A DNA stretch of 64,000 bases from positions 1-64,000 of the forward strand of contig CAYQCL010000006.1 of NCBI GenBank assembly GCA_964416065.1, given 5' to 3'. Each line of letters begins with the position of its first letter. Within the stretch, counting starts at the first letter, position 1. The translations under genes and the position numbers were made by a program. The notes under the pieces were generated by a model. It had not been told where the DNA came from. It did no database searches and was given only the letters and a program-made list of their open reading frames with translations. The stretch is from Limiplasma sp964416065 (lineage in GTDB: Bacteria; Bacillota; Clostridia; Christensenellales; Aristaeellaceae). This document shows positions 27,540-35,482 of the stretch, piece after piece.

Positions 27540-29053
27540 AAAGAGCTCTGATGAAGAGGCGCATCCCCGAGCGCGCGCTGATGTGGCTGTGTGTGGCGGC
27601 GCTGCTGCTAAGTCTCATGCCGTTGTATGCGCTTTCGTTTTACAATCACGCCTGCTACGACGACTTTGGGTATACCATCCGCACGCACGCGGTGTGGCTC
27701 GAAACGGGAAGCGTGCTGGAAACGCTGCGCGAGGCGGTCCAAAACACCATTGACACGCGCAGAACCTGGGAGGGCAACTATGCCTCCACGTTCCTCAACG
27801 CCATTCAGCCCGCGCTCTTCGGCGAGAATCTGTATTGGCTTACGACGGTGATTTTGATCACCTTCTTCCTGATTTCCCTTTGGTTTTTCCTGAAACAGGT
27901 GCTGGTTAGGGAACTGCACGCCGATTCGACCGCGTTTTGGATGTCGTTTTCGGCGGTGGCGCTTGTGATGATGCAGCTTGTGCCGGAGCTGAGCGAGGCG
28001 TTTTTCTGGTACGCGGGGGGCATAGCGTACACGTTTTTGTGGTCGGCGATGCTTCTGCGCATCGGGCTGTGGCTTTGCTTTGATCGCGCTCAAAAGCCCG
28101 CAGCGCAGGCCGCGCTGTATGTTCTTCTGCTCGGCATGACGCTTGTGGTCGGCGGCGCGAAGTTTTCCACGCTTCTGTTCGCGGCGCTGGCGGATGGGCT
28201 GCTGCTTGTACGCGCCTTCCGCGAAAAGCGCCCCTGCCGCTGGGCCGAGCTCCTTTCGACGGTTGTCCTGCTCGTATGCTTCGCGTTCTGCGCGGCCTCC
28301 CCAGGGAATCTCGTGCGCGCCGAGACGCTTCACAGCACGGTAAGCGCTCCGGCGGCGGTTTTGCAGGCGTTCTATTTCGGCGTCGCGCTGATGGGAAGCT
28401 GGTTTTCGCTGCCGCTGTTTGTCGTGTGGGCGATGGTGGCATGGCAGCTGGCCGAGGCGCTTCGGGGGAGCCCGTACCGCTTCAACCATCCCATCTGGAC
28501 GACCATTTTGAGCGTATGCCTGTTCTGCGCGCAGCTCGCGCCGACGCTCGTTACCGGCAACTATCTGGGCGATGGGCGGGCGCTGAACAGCTACTTTTAC
28601 ACCTTTGTGCTGATGGGATGCGTACTGGCGCTCTATTGGCTGGGCTGGTGGCTTCGCCGCACGGAGGGCCGTCCGTCCTTTCCCGCGATTGGGACGGCCA
28701 AGCGGGACGGATTGCGCATCGGCATTTTCGCGGTGGTGATCGCGCTGGTGGTGATCGGCTGCGTGAGCTACCATCCGGAAGGCAGCGAGGACTATGGACC
28801 GCTGAATATGGCCAGCGGCAGCGCGCTGCGTTCCCTCCTTTCGGGCGAGGCGGCGGAGTACGACGCGGCCATGGACGAGCGGGATGAGGCGCTGAACGAC
28901 CCTGATCAGACGGAGCCGGTGCTCAGACCGGTGGAGACGATCCCCGACGCCTTCATGGGCGACGCGCTCAACGGCGAGGATCGGGACTATGTGCTCAACC
29001 TTTACGCCGAGTATTATGGAAAACAAAACGTGACCGTCGCGGAGGAGGAATGA
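27536..29053 (+). CDS. DUF6056-like polytopic membrane protein (copy 2)
   Basis: A 505-residue paralogue of the previous gene. The same landmarks are present: YNHACYDDFGY, TWEGNY, SEAFFWYAGG, and a C-terminal soluble tail that starts after a YHPEG-type loop. The two proteins differ strongly elsewhere, so the duplication is old and the copies probably handle different sugars or act as a pair. The start overlaps the previous stop (ATGA), giving coupled translation. GT-C-like function is inferred only. Confidence 0.75.
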   Translation: MKRALMKRRIPERALMWLCVAALLLSLMPLYALSFYNHACYDDFGYTIRTHAVWLETGSVLETLREAVQNTIDTRRTWEGNYASTFLNAIQPALFGENLYWLTTVILITFFLISLWFFLKQVLVRELHADSTAFWMSFSAVALVMMQLVPELSEAFFWYAGGIAYTFLWSAMLLRIGLWLCFDRAQKPAAQAALYVLLLGMTLVVGGAKFSTLLFAALADGLLLVRAFREKRPCRWAELLSTVVLLVCFAFCAASPGNLVRAETLHSTVSAPAAVLQAFYFGVALMGSWFSLPLFVVWAMVAWQLAEALRGSPYRFNHPIWTTILSVCLFCAQLAPTLVTGNYLGDGRALNSYFYTFVLMGCVLALYWLGWWLRRTEGRPSFPAIGTAKRDGLRIGIFAVVIALVVIGCVSYHPEGSEDYGPLNMASGSALRSLLSGEAAEYDAAMDERDEALNDPDQTEPVLRPVETIPDAFMGDALNGEDRDYVLNLYAEYYGKQNVTVAEEE

Positions 29054-29054
29054 C

Positions 29055-29798
29055 ATGCTGCTCAACGGAAAGAACGCGCTGATTACCGGCGCGGCGCGCG
29101 GTATCGGCGCGGCAATGGTGAAGGTGTTTGCACGGGAGGGGGCCAACGTGTGGGCCTTTGCCCGCAGGCCCGACGAGCGTTTCGAGGCGGTGCTTTTTCA
29201 GACCGCCGAGAAATACGGCGTTTGGATCAAGCCGATTTACTGCGAACTGACGGATACCGCCGCCATCAGGGAGGCCATGAAGCGGGTCATGGCGGACAAG
29301 AAGCCGCTGCATGTGCTCGTCAACAACGCGGGCGTGATGGGCGAGGATCGCATGTTTCAGATGACGGGCGAAGACGACATGCGCGCCATCTTTGACGTGA
29401 ACTTCTTTTCCATGGTGGAGGTCAGTCGGCTGGCGACCCGCCTCATGGCGCGGAACAAGGTCGGCGCGGTCGTCAATATCGCCAGCATCGCCGGCCTCGA
29501 CGGCGACAGCCGCCTGGATTATTCCGCCTCCAAGGCGGCGGTGATCGCGGCGACCAAGAAGATGGCGCGGGAGCTGGTAAGCGTGGGAATCCGCGTCAAC
29601 GCTCTCGCTCCGGGCTTTACCGATACCGACCTGGTCAGGGATCTCAGCGAAAAGGTCGTGGACGAGCAGCTGTCCAAAATCCTGATGCACCGAAAGGCGC
29701 GGCCCGAGGAAATCGCCAACGTGGCGGCCTTTCTAGCCAGCGACCTCGCCAGCTACGTGACCGGCCAGGTCTGGCGTGCGGACGGCGGCATCCTGTAA
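29055..29798 (+). CDS. Short-chain dehydrogenase/reductase (FabG-like)
   Basis: A 247-residue NAD(P)-dependent SDR. The cofactor motif TGAARGIG, the NNAG motif (LVNNAGVMG), the catalytic serine in VNIASIAG, YSASK and the C-terminal VTGQVWRADGG are all canonical. It begins one base after the DUF6056-like stop and is followed 23 bases later by an acyl carrier protein. The context suggests reduction of an ACP-bound ketoacyl group or of the aldehyde made by the LuxC-like enzyme. Confidence 0.9.
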   Translation: MLLNGKNALITGAARGIGAAMVKVFAREGANVWAFARRPDERFEAVLFQTAEKYGVWIKPIYCELTDTAAIREAMKRVMADKKPLHVLVNNAGVMGEDRMFQMTGEDDMRAIFDVNFFSMVEVSRLATRLMARNKVGAVVNIASIAGLDGDSRLDYSASKAAVIAATKKMARELVSVGIRVNALAPGFTDTDLVRDLSEKVVDEQLSKILMHRKARPEEIANVAAFLASDLASYVTGQVWRADGGIL

Positions 29799-29821
29799 AA
29801 TAACGAAAGGAAGTCAGAAAC

Positions 29822-30058
29822 ATGAGCAATCTTGAAAAGTATATCAAGGCGTTTTCCGAGGCGCTGGAGGTGTCCGAGAGCGACGTCCCCGCGCTGGTGT
29901 ACGGCGAAAGCGAGCAATGGGACAGCGTGGGCCATATGACGCTGATCGCCGCGCTGGAGGACGCCTTTGACATCATGGTGGACATGGACGATATCATCGA
30001 CCTGAGCTCTTTTGAGAAGGGGAAGGAGATTCTTCGCAAGTATGATGTGGAGATTTGA
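29822..30058 (+). CDS. Acyl carrier protein
   Basis: A 78-residue acidic protein of four helices. The phosphopantetheine attachment serine is in WDSVGHM (Ser35). It is a dedicated carrier next to an AMP-ligase and acyl reductase genes rather than the fatty-acid-synthesis ACP, which normally lies in the fab cluster. It has a GAAAGGAAG site, and its 3' end overlaps the start of the ligase. Confidence 0.9.
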   Translation: MSNLEKYIKAFSEALEVSESDVPALVYGESEQWDSVGHMTLIAALEDAFDIMVDMDDIIDLSSFEKGKEILRKYDVEI

Positions 30059-31448
30059 CCGCTTCGGCGACCGAACGGCGCTGTTGGACGAGTACGGGCA
30101 AAGCCTCACCTATGCCCAGCTTGCCCGCGAGGGCCGCGCGCTGTGCGAGGCGGCGGGGGGCCGCTGCCTGACGTTCAACCTGTGCCGCAACGAGCTGGGG
30201 AGTATGCTGGGCTACGCGGGCATGCTCGAGGGCGGCGTGGTTCCGGCGCTGCTCAACGCGGACATCGACCGCGAGCTGCTTTCGGCGCTGTACGAGGCGT
30301 ATCATCCGGCGTTTTTCTGGGCACCGGACGGCTTTTCGTGGGAGGGCTGCGAACACGTGTACGGGTGCTTGGGCTATCAGCTGCTCAAAACACCCTTCGG
30401 CATGGAAACGCGGCTTTTTGACGGGCTGGCGCTTCTGCTGACCACCAGCGGCTCCACGGGCAGCCCGAAATTCGTCAGGCAGAGTTACGAAAACATCCGC
30501 GCGAACACGGACAGCATCGTGGAATACCTCGCGCTGGATGCGTCGGAGAGGCCCATCACCACGCTTCCGATGAACTACACCTATGGGTGCAGCATTATAA
30601 ACACACATCTGGATGTGGGCGCGACGGTGCTTGTCACCGACAAGGGCATTGCCCAGCGCGATTTCTGGACGTTTTTCCGTCAGGCGGAGGCGACCAGCTT
30701 CGGCGGTGTGCCCTACACCTATGAAATGCTGGATCGCATGCGCTTTACCCGCATGCAGCTTCCCTCTCTGCGCACCATGACGCAGGCGGGCGGCAAGCTC
30801 TTGCCGGAGCTGCACCGCAGGTTTGCCGGGTGGTGCAGGGATACGGGGCGGCAATTCGTCGTGATGTATGGGCAATGCGAGGCCACCGCCCGCATGGCCT
30901 ACCTGCCGTGGGAAAAGAGCCTGGAAAAGACCGGCGCGATGGGAATCGCGATCCCAGGCGGTCGGTTCGAGCTGATCGGCGCGCAGGGCGAGACCATCAC
31001 CCAGCCGCGCACGACGGGCGAGCTTCGCTATTATGGCAAAAACGTCACCTTGGGCTATGCCGAACACGCCGCCGATCTCATCAAGGGCGACGAGCGCGGC
31101 GGCATGCTGGATACGGGCGATATGGCGCAGGTGGACGAGGACGGCTTTTACTATATCGTGGGCCGCAAAAAGCGCTTTTTGAAGCTCTTTGGCAACCGCG
31201 TCAACCTCGACGAAACCGAGCGCATGCTCAAGGCCGCGTTCCCGCAGTGCGAATGCGCCTGCGCGGGCCACGACGACCGATTGATGATTTTTTCGACCGA
31301 CGAGGCGGCGCTTTCATCCATGCGCGCCTATCTCTCGGAAAAGACGGGGCTGAACGCCGCGTGCTTCGCGGTGAAGCACCTGGAGGCCATTCCCAAGAAC
31401 GATTCCGGGAAAACGCTGTATCGGGAGCTGGAGAAGTACGATGTATGA
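30042..31448 (+). CDS. AMP-dependent acyl ligase (adenylating enzyme)
   Basis: A 468-residue ANL-superfamily enzyme that activates a carboxylic acid with ATP and most likely loads it on the neighbouring ACP. The P-loop-like motif TSGSTGSPK (about residues 135-143), YGQCEAT, LDTGDMAQ and the C-terminal catalytic lysine in IPKNDSGKTLYRELE are present. The ATG at 30042 lies inside the end of the ACP gene (17-base overlap), and the stop overlaps the LuxE-like start by eight bases. The substrate acid is unknown. Confidence 0.9.
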   Translation: MMWRFDRFGDRTALLDEYGQSLTYAQLAREGRALCEAAGGRCLTFNLCRNELGSMLGYAGMLEGGVVPALLNADIDRELLSALYEAYHPAFFWAPDGFSWEGCEHVYGCLGYQLLKTPFGMETRLFDGLALLLTTSGSTGSPKFVRQSYENIRANTDSIVEYLALDASERPITTLPMNYTYGCSIINTHLDVGATVLVTDKGIAQRDFWTFFRQAEATSFGGVPYTYEMLDRMRFTRMQLPSLRTMTQAGGKLLPELHRRFAGWCRDTGRQFVVMYGQCEATARMAYLPWEKSLEKTGAMGIAIPGGRFELIGAQGETITQPRTTGELRYYGKNVTLGYAEHAADLIKGDERGGMLDTGDMAQVDEDGFYYIVGRKKRFLKLFGNRVNLDETERMLKAAFPQCECACAGHDDRLMIFSTDEAALSSMRAYLSEKTGLNAACFAVKHLEAIPKNDSGKTLYRELEKYDV

Positions 31449-32520
31449 CGCAAACGAGCTGCCCTCTTTGCCCGTTTACGAGTGGGAGAGCGAGCGCAAG
31501 CGGGCGTTCCTGACGCGGGAGCTCAAGGAGCTGACGCGCTTTCACGAGCGGGGCTGCCCCGAATACGCGCGCATGCTGCGGGCGTGGGGGACGGACGCGG
31601 AGCTGGCGGAGAGCTACGAGGCGCTGCCGTTTCTGCCGGTGCGCCTCTTTAAGGAGCTTTCCCTAAAGAGCGTGCCGGAGGAAAGCCTGCACAAGACCAT
31701 GACCTCCTCGGGCACCACCGGCCAGCAGGTCAGCCGCATCTATCTTGACCGCGAGACCAGCACGCTGCAAAGCAAGGTGCTGAGCCGGATTGTGGGTGAG
31801 TTTCTGGGCAAGCAGCGTCTGCCGATGATCATTCTGGACACCAGCGCGCTCATCAAAAACCGCGCGATCTTCTCCGCGCGCGGCGCGGGCATTCTGGGCT
31901 TCAGCATGTTCGCCCGCGATAAGATTTACGCGCTTGACGAGAACATGGAGCTGGATGTGGAGGGGCTGCAAGCCTTCCTCGAAAAGCACGAGGGAGAGGA
32001 CATCTTCCTTTTCGGCTTTACCTTCATGATCTGGCAGCACTTCCTTGAACAGCTCCGCTGCACGGGCTGGCATCCCGATCTGAGCCGGGGCGTCCTCATC
32101 CATGGGGGCGGATGGAAGAAGCTGGCCGATCAGCACATCTCGACCGAGCGGTTCAAGCAGGAGCTTTTGGAAACCTGCGGCCTCAGGCGCGTACATAACT
32201 ACTATGGGATGGTCGAGCAGACGGGCACGATTTACATGGAGTGCGGGCACGGCCACCTGCATGCGCCGGTGTGGTCCGATGTGACGATCCGACGGGGGAC
32301 GGATTTCTCCGTGGCGGACGTGGGGGAGCTGGGCCTTATCCAGGTTTCGAGCCTGCTTGCGCGCAGCTACCCTGGCCATATCCTCCTGACCGAGGACGAG
32401 GGTCGCGTTCTGGGCGAGGATGACTGCCCCTGCGGCCGCAAGGGCAAATATTTTGAAATCGTGGGGCGTGTCAAGCGCGCCGAGGTGCGGGGGTGCAGCG
32501 ATACCTATGAACAGAAATGA
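31441..32520 (+). CDS. LuxE-like acyl-protein synthetase
   Basis: LuxE takes an activated acyl group and passes it to the acyl reductase LuxC. This 359-residue homologue keeps the nucleotide motif MTSSGTTGQQ (88-94 core), the LIHGGGWKK segment, and YYGMVEQTG typical of LuxE/PaaK-like proteins. A cysteine eight residues from the C-terminus (Cys352, RGCSD) sits where LuxE carries its acyl group. It overlaps both the ligase and the LuxC-like gene. Its role here is probably transfer from ligase or ACP to the reductase, not light emission. Confidence 0.87.
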   Translation: MYDANELPSLPVYEWESERKRAFLTRELKELTRFHERGCPEYARMLRAWGTDAELAESYEALPFLPVRLFKELSLKSVPEESLHKTMTSSGTTGQQVSRIYLDRETSTLQSKVLSRIVGEFLGKQRLPMIILDTSALIKNRAIFSARGAGILGFSMFARDKIYALDENMELDVEGLQAFLEKHEGEDIFLFGFTFMIWQHFLEQLRCTGWHPDLSRGVLIHGGGWKKLADQHISTERFKQELLETCGLRRVHNYYGMVEQTGTIYMECGHGHLHAPVWSDVTIRRGTDFSVADVGELGLIQVSSLLARSYPGHILLTEDEGRVLGEDDCPCGRKGKYFEIVGRVKRAEVRGCSDTYEQK

Positions 32521-33706
32521 GGCATACACCCGCCTGTGCGGCACAGATTGGGATGAGGCGAGGCTGCTCGCGCCTTTTGACGGAGATGTGCTCGCGTTCC
32601 TTTCGGATGTGAGCGCGGCGCTTCTGCGCGACCGCGCCGCGAAGGCGTTTCCCGACGTGATCACGTTTGCGTTCTTCTGTCGGCGGGCGAATCTGGAAGC
32701 GATGAGGGCGGAATACGGCGATTCGCTGAAGAACCGCATCGGGCGGGGCGTGAGCTTCCATATCGCGCCCAGCAACGTTCCCATCAACTTTGCCTACTCG
32801 CTTGCGGCGGCGCTTTTGGCCGGCAACGCCTGTGTGGTCAAGGCGTCCAGCCGCGATTTTGAGCAGACGCGCATCGTCTGCCGCGCGATGGACGCGCTTC
32901 TGCGCGGTGAATACGCGGCGCTTGCGCCCTATGTGAACGTGCTGATCTACCCGCGCGAGCGGCAGGACATGACCGAGACGCTCAGCGCCGGATGCGACGT
33001 GCGTGTCATCTGGGGCGGGGACGAGACGGTGCGCCGCGTGCGCACGGCCCCGCTTCCGCCTCGCGCGGTCGAGGTGACCTTTGCCGACCGCTACAGCCTG
33101 CTCGCCGTGGATGCGCGCAGCGTAGTGGACATGGATGAAAAGCGGCTGAGCCAGACGGCGCGGGATTTCTACAACGATACCTATCTGACCGATCAGAACG
33201 CCTGCACCTCGCCAAGGCTCGTCTACTGGCTGGGCGAGGGCGAGACACTTAAACGGGCGCGGGAGCGCTTCTGGGAGGCGGTGCGCGCCTATGCCGCGCC
33301 GCGCTATCCCATTGAGCCGGTGGTGGCGGTGGATAAGCTGACCGCCGCGTACCGCGCGGCCGCTGCGCTGGACGGCGCGCGCATCGTCCCCATGCCGGAC
33401 AACACGGTCGTGCGGGTCGAGCTGAGCGCGCTGCTCCCCGAGATCGACGCCCACCGCTGCGCGGGAGGCTTCTTCCTGGAATACGCCGCACAAACGCTGG
33501 ATGATCTTGTCCCCATCGTTAAGCGCAGCTACCAGACGCTTTCCTACATCGGGCTGGACAGGGAAAAATTGAGCGCCTTCGTGCTTCAAAACCGCCTGTG
33601 CGGCATCGACCGCGTCACGCCCGTCGGTCATACGATGGACTTTTCGCTTACTTGGGACGGCTATGACCTGATTCGCGCGCTGAGTCGGCAGGTTTCCGTC
33701 ATTTGA
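32507..33706 (+). CDS. LuxC-like acyl-CoA/acyl-protein reductase
   Basis: Reduces an acyl thioester to an aldehyde with NADPH. The 399-residue protein has the LuxC blocks FHIAPSNVPINFAYS, VVKASSRD, and the active-site cysteine in LTDQNACTSP (Cys233). The ATG at 32507 lies 14 bases inside the LuxE-like gene, so the two are translationally coupled. No luxA, luxB or luxD genes are nearby, so the aldehyde is a biosynthetic intermediate. The neighbouring SDR may reduce it further. Confidence 0.88.
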   Translation: MNRNEAYTRLCGTDWDEARLLAPFDGDVLAFLSDVSAALLRDRAAKAFPDVITFAFFCRRANLEAMRAEYGDSLKNRIGRGVSFHIAPSNVPINFAYSLAAALLAGNACVVKASSRDFEQTRIVCRAMDALLRGEYAALAPYVNVLIYPRERQDMTETLSAGCDVRVIWGGDETVRRVRTAPLPPRAVEVTFADRYSLLAVDARSVVDMDEKRLSQTARDFYNDTYLTDQNACTSPRLVYWLGEGETLKRARERFWEAVRAYAAPRYPIEPVVAVDKLTAAYRAAAALDGARIVPMPDNTVVRVELSALLPEIDAHRCAGGFFLEYAAQTLDDLVPIVKRSYQTLSYIGLDREKLSAFVLQNRLCGIDRVTPVGHTMDFSLTWDGYDLIRALSRQVSVI

Positions 33707-33723
33707 TGAAACGAGGTGCCAAA

Positions 33724-34743
33724 ATGACCAAGCCCCTGCTTTCCTTTGTGATTCCCTGTTATCGCTCCGCGCATACCATCGGGGCGGTCGTCAAAGAGCT
33801 GACAGACATTCTGCGCACACGCGAGGCGGAATACGATCATGAGCTCATTCTTGTCAACGACGGCAGCCCCGACGAAACCGCCGAGGTGATCCGTGAACTG
33901 TGCGGACAGGATCCTTCGATCGTGTTCGTTGACCTTTCCCGCAATTTCGGCCAGCACAGTGCGGTTATGGCGGGATTCCATCAGGTCAGGGGCGACATCG
34001 TGATCTGCCTGGACGACGATGGACAGACACCCGCTCAGGAATGCTTCAAGCTCATCGACAAGGTCGAGGAGGGCTACGACATCGTTTTTGCCGAATACCC
34101 CAGGCGGAAGCAGAATTGGTTCCGCAATCTGGGAAGCCGGTTCAACGCTGCTTGCAATCATTTCTTCTTCGGCCAGCCCAAGTCGCTCAATGTCAACAGC
34201 TACTATGCCTGCCGGCGTTTTGTGGTGGACAGCGCGCTTCAGTATCCCAATCCCTTCCCCTATGTGACGGGCCTTCTGTTTCAGAGCGTGAGCCGCTATG
34301 CCAACGTGCCGGTGGAACATCGCGCGCGTATGGAGGGGCAGAGCGGATACAACCTCAGGAAGCTGGCCTCGCTGTGGCTCAATGGCGTCACGGCCTTTTC
34401 CATCAAGCCCCTGCGCTTCGCCAGCTACGCGGGCTGGTTCGTCGCGGTCGTCGGTGTGATCTTCGCGGTCGTGACAGTCATCCGCAAGCTGATGAACCCG
34501 AACATGCAGGCCGGCTGGGCCAGCACCATCGCGGTGATGCTGCTTTTGGGCGGCGCGATTATCGCACTGATCGGCGTGGTGGGCGAGTACATCGGGCGGA
34601 TCTATCTGAGCATCAACCGCTATCCACAGTTTGTGGTCAGAAGTGTGACACGCGGCCAACAGAGGACGGAAGGAGAGCAGACGTCCATGAAGGAAAGCGA
34701 GGTGGGTGTGCATGAGGACAGTACACGCAGTCTGGGAACGTGA
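33724..34743 (+). CDS. Family 2 glycosyltransferase (GtrB/DPM1-like, polyprenyl-phosphate sugar synthase)
   Basis: A 339-residue GT2 enzyme: a GT-A catalytic domain with VNDGSPD and CLDDDGQTP (the metal-binding acidic residues), then two C-terminal membrane spans (around AGWFVAVVGVIFAVV and IAVMLLLGGAIIALIG). This layout is that of enzymes making undecaprenyl-phosphate sugars on the inner face. The product would be the donor for GT-C transferases such as the DUF6056-like proteins of the same unit. The ATG at 33724 follows GAGGTG. Confidence 0.88.
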   Translation: MTKPLLSFVIPCYRSAHTIGAVVKELTDILRTREAEYDHELILVNDGSPDETAEVIRELCGQDPSIVFVDLSRNFGQHSAVMAGFHQVRGDIVICLDDDGQTPAQECFKLIDKVEEGYDIVFAEYPRRKQNWFRNLGSRFNAACNHFFFGQPKSLNVNSYYACRRFVVDSALQYPNPFPYVTGLLFQSVSRYANVPVEHRARMEGQSGYNLRKLASLWLNGVTAFSIKPLRFASYAGWFVAVVGVIFAVVTVIRKLMNPNMQAGWASTIAVMLLLGGAIIALIGVVGEYIGRIYLSINRYPQFVVRSVTRGQQRTEGEQTSMKESEVGVHEDSTRSLGT

Positions 34744-35449
34744 AAACATCGGCGTGGACGCCTATGAGATCGCGCTGGAGGCGGACGACACGCCGATGCT
34801 GCTGGCGCAGGAGGAGAAGCGCATCGTTTCGGCAGGCGCGGAATATATCGTCGTAAAGACGCCGGTCAACTGCCCGCAGCTTCTCTTCGGCCTGGGCGAA
34901 ATGGGCTATACGTTTGTCGAGACGGTCTTTCATGTGATGATCCGCCGCGACGAGTATCATATGCCGACCTCCATCGCCCGCTTTGACCGAGGGCTTGAGG
35001 TGGTTCATAGAACGGGGAAGGACGAGCTGGAACGGATCTGCGGCCGGATTCGCGAGGGCGTGTTTGTCAGCGACCGCGTGAGCGTCGATCCGGCGTTCGG
35101 CGTTGAGAAGGGAGGAAACCGTTACGCCAACTGGCTGAAAAGCATGGTGGGGAACGGCGGCTTTCTCTATGAGGTCATCACCGGAGAAAAGGCCATCGGC
35201 TTTTTCGTCATCTGCCGAAAGGACGAGAACACCGTCGATCCCGTGCTCATGGGCCTGTATGATGAAAGGAACGATCGGGGGATGGGCGCGCTTTTGCACA
35301 AAAAGACGCTGGATACCTGCTTTACGCATGACTGCAAGCGCCTGACCTCCACCATCGTTAGCAACAACGCCAAGGTGCTGCGCGTCTATGTCAACGCCGG
35401 CGCGACCATTACGGATACGCTGTATACCTATGTGAAGCATGTGAAGTGA
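34712..35449 (+). CDS. GNAT-family N-acetyltransferase
   Basis: A 245-residue acetyltransferase-like protein. The C-terminal half carries the GNAT acetyl-CoA region (LMGLYDERNDRGMGALLHKKTL) and the following SNNAKVLRVYVNAGA helix. The layout recalls WecD-type amino-sugar acetyltransferases: an N-terminal domain that places the substrate and a C-terminal GNAT fold. It overlaps the GT2 gene by 32 bases, so it belongs to the unit and may acetylate the sugar or acyl product. The start at 34712 (ATG) follows GAGGTGG. Confidence 0.78.
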   Translation: MRTVHAVWERENIGVDAYEIALEADDTPMLLAQEEKRIVSAGAEYIVVKTPVNCPQLLFGLGEMGYTFVETVFHVMIRRDEYHMPTSIARFDRGLEVVHRTGKDELERICGRIREGVFVSDRVSVDPAFGVEKGGNRYANWLKSMVGNGGFLYEVITGEKAIGFFVICRKDENTVDPVLMGLYDERNDRGMGALLHKKTLDTCFTHDCKRLTSTIVSNNAKVLRVYVNAGATITDTLYTYVKHVK

Positions 35450-35482
35450 CCGCCCGAATGCGGGCAAAGAGGTGGCAGAAGA

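Noticed and set aside
29055..33706. A bioluminescence (lux) operon
   Set aside because: Only LuxC- and LuxE-like genes are present; luxA, luxB and luxD are missing, and the partners are envelope glycosyltransferases.
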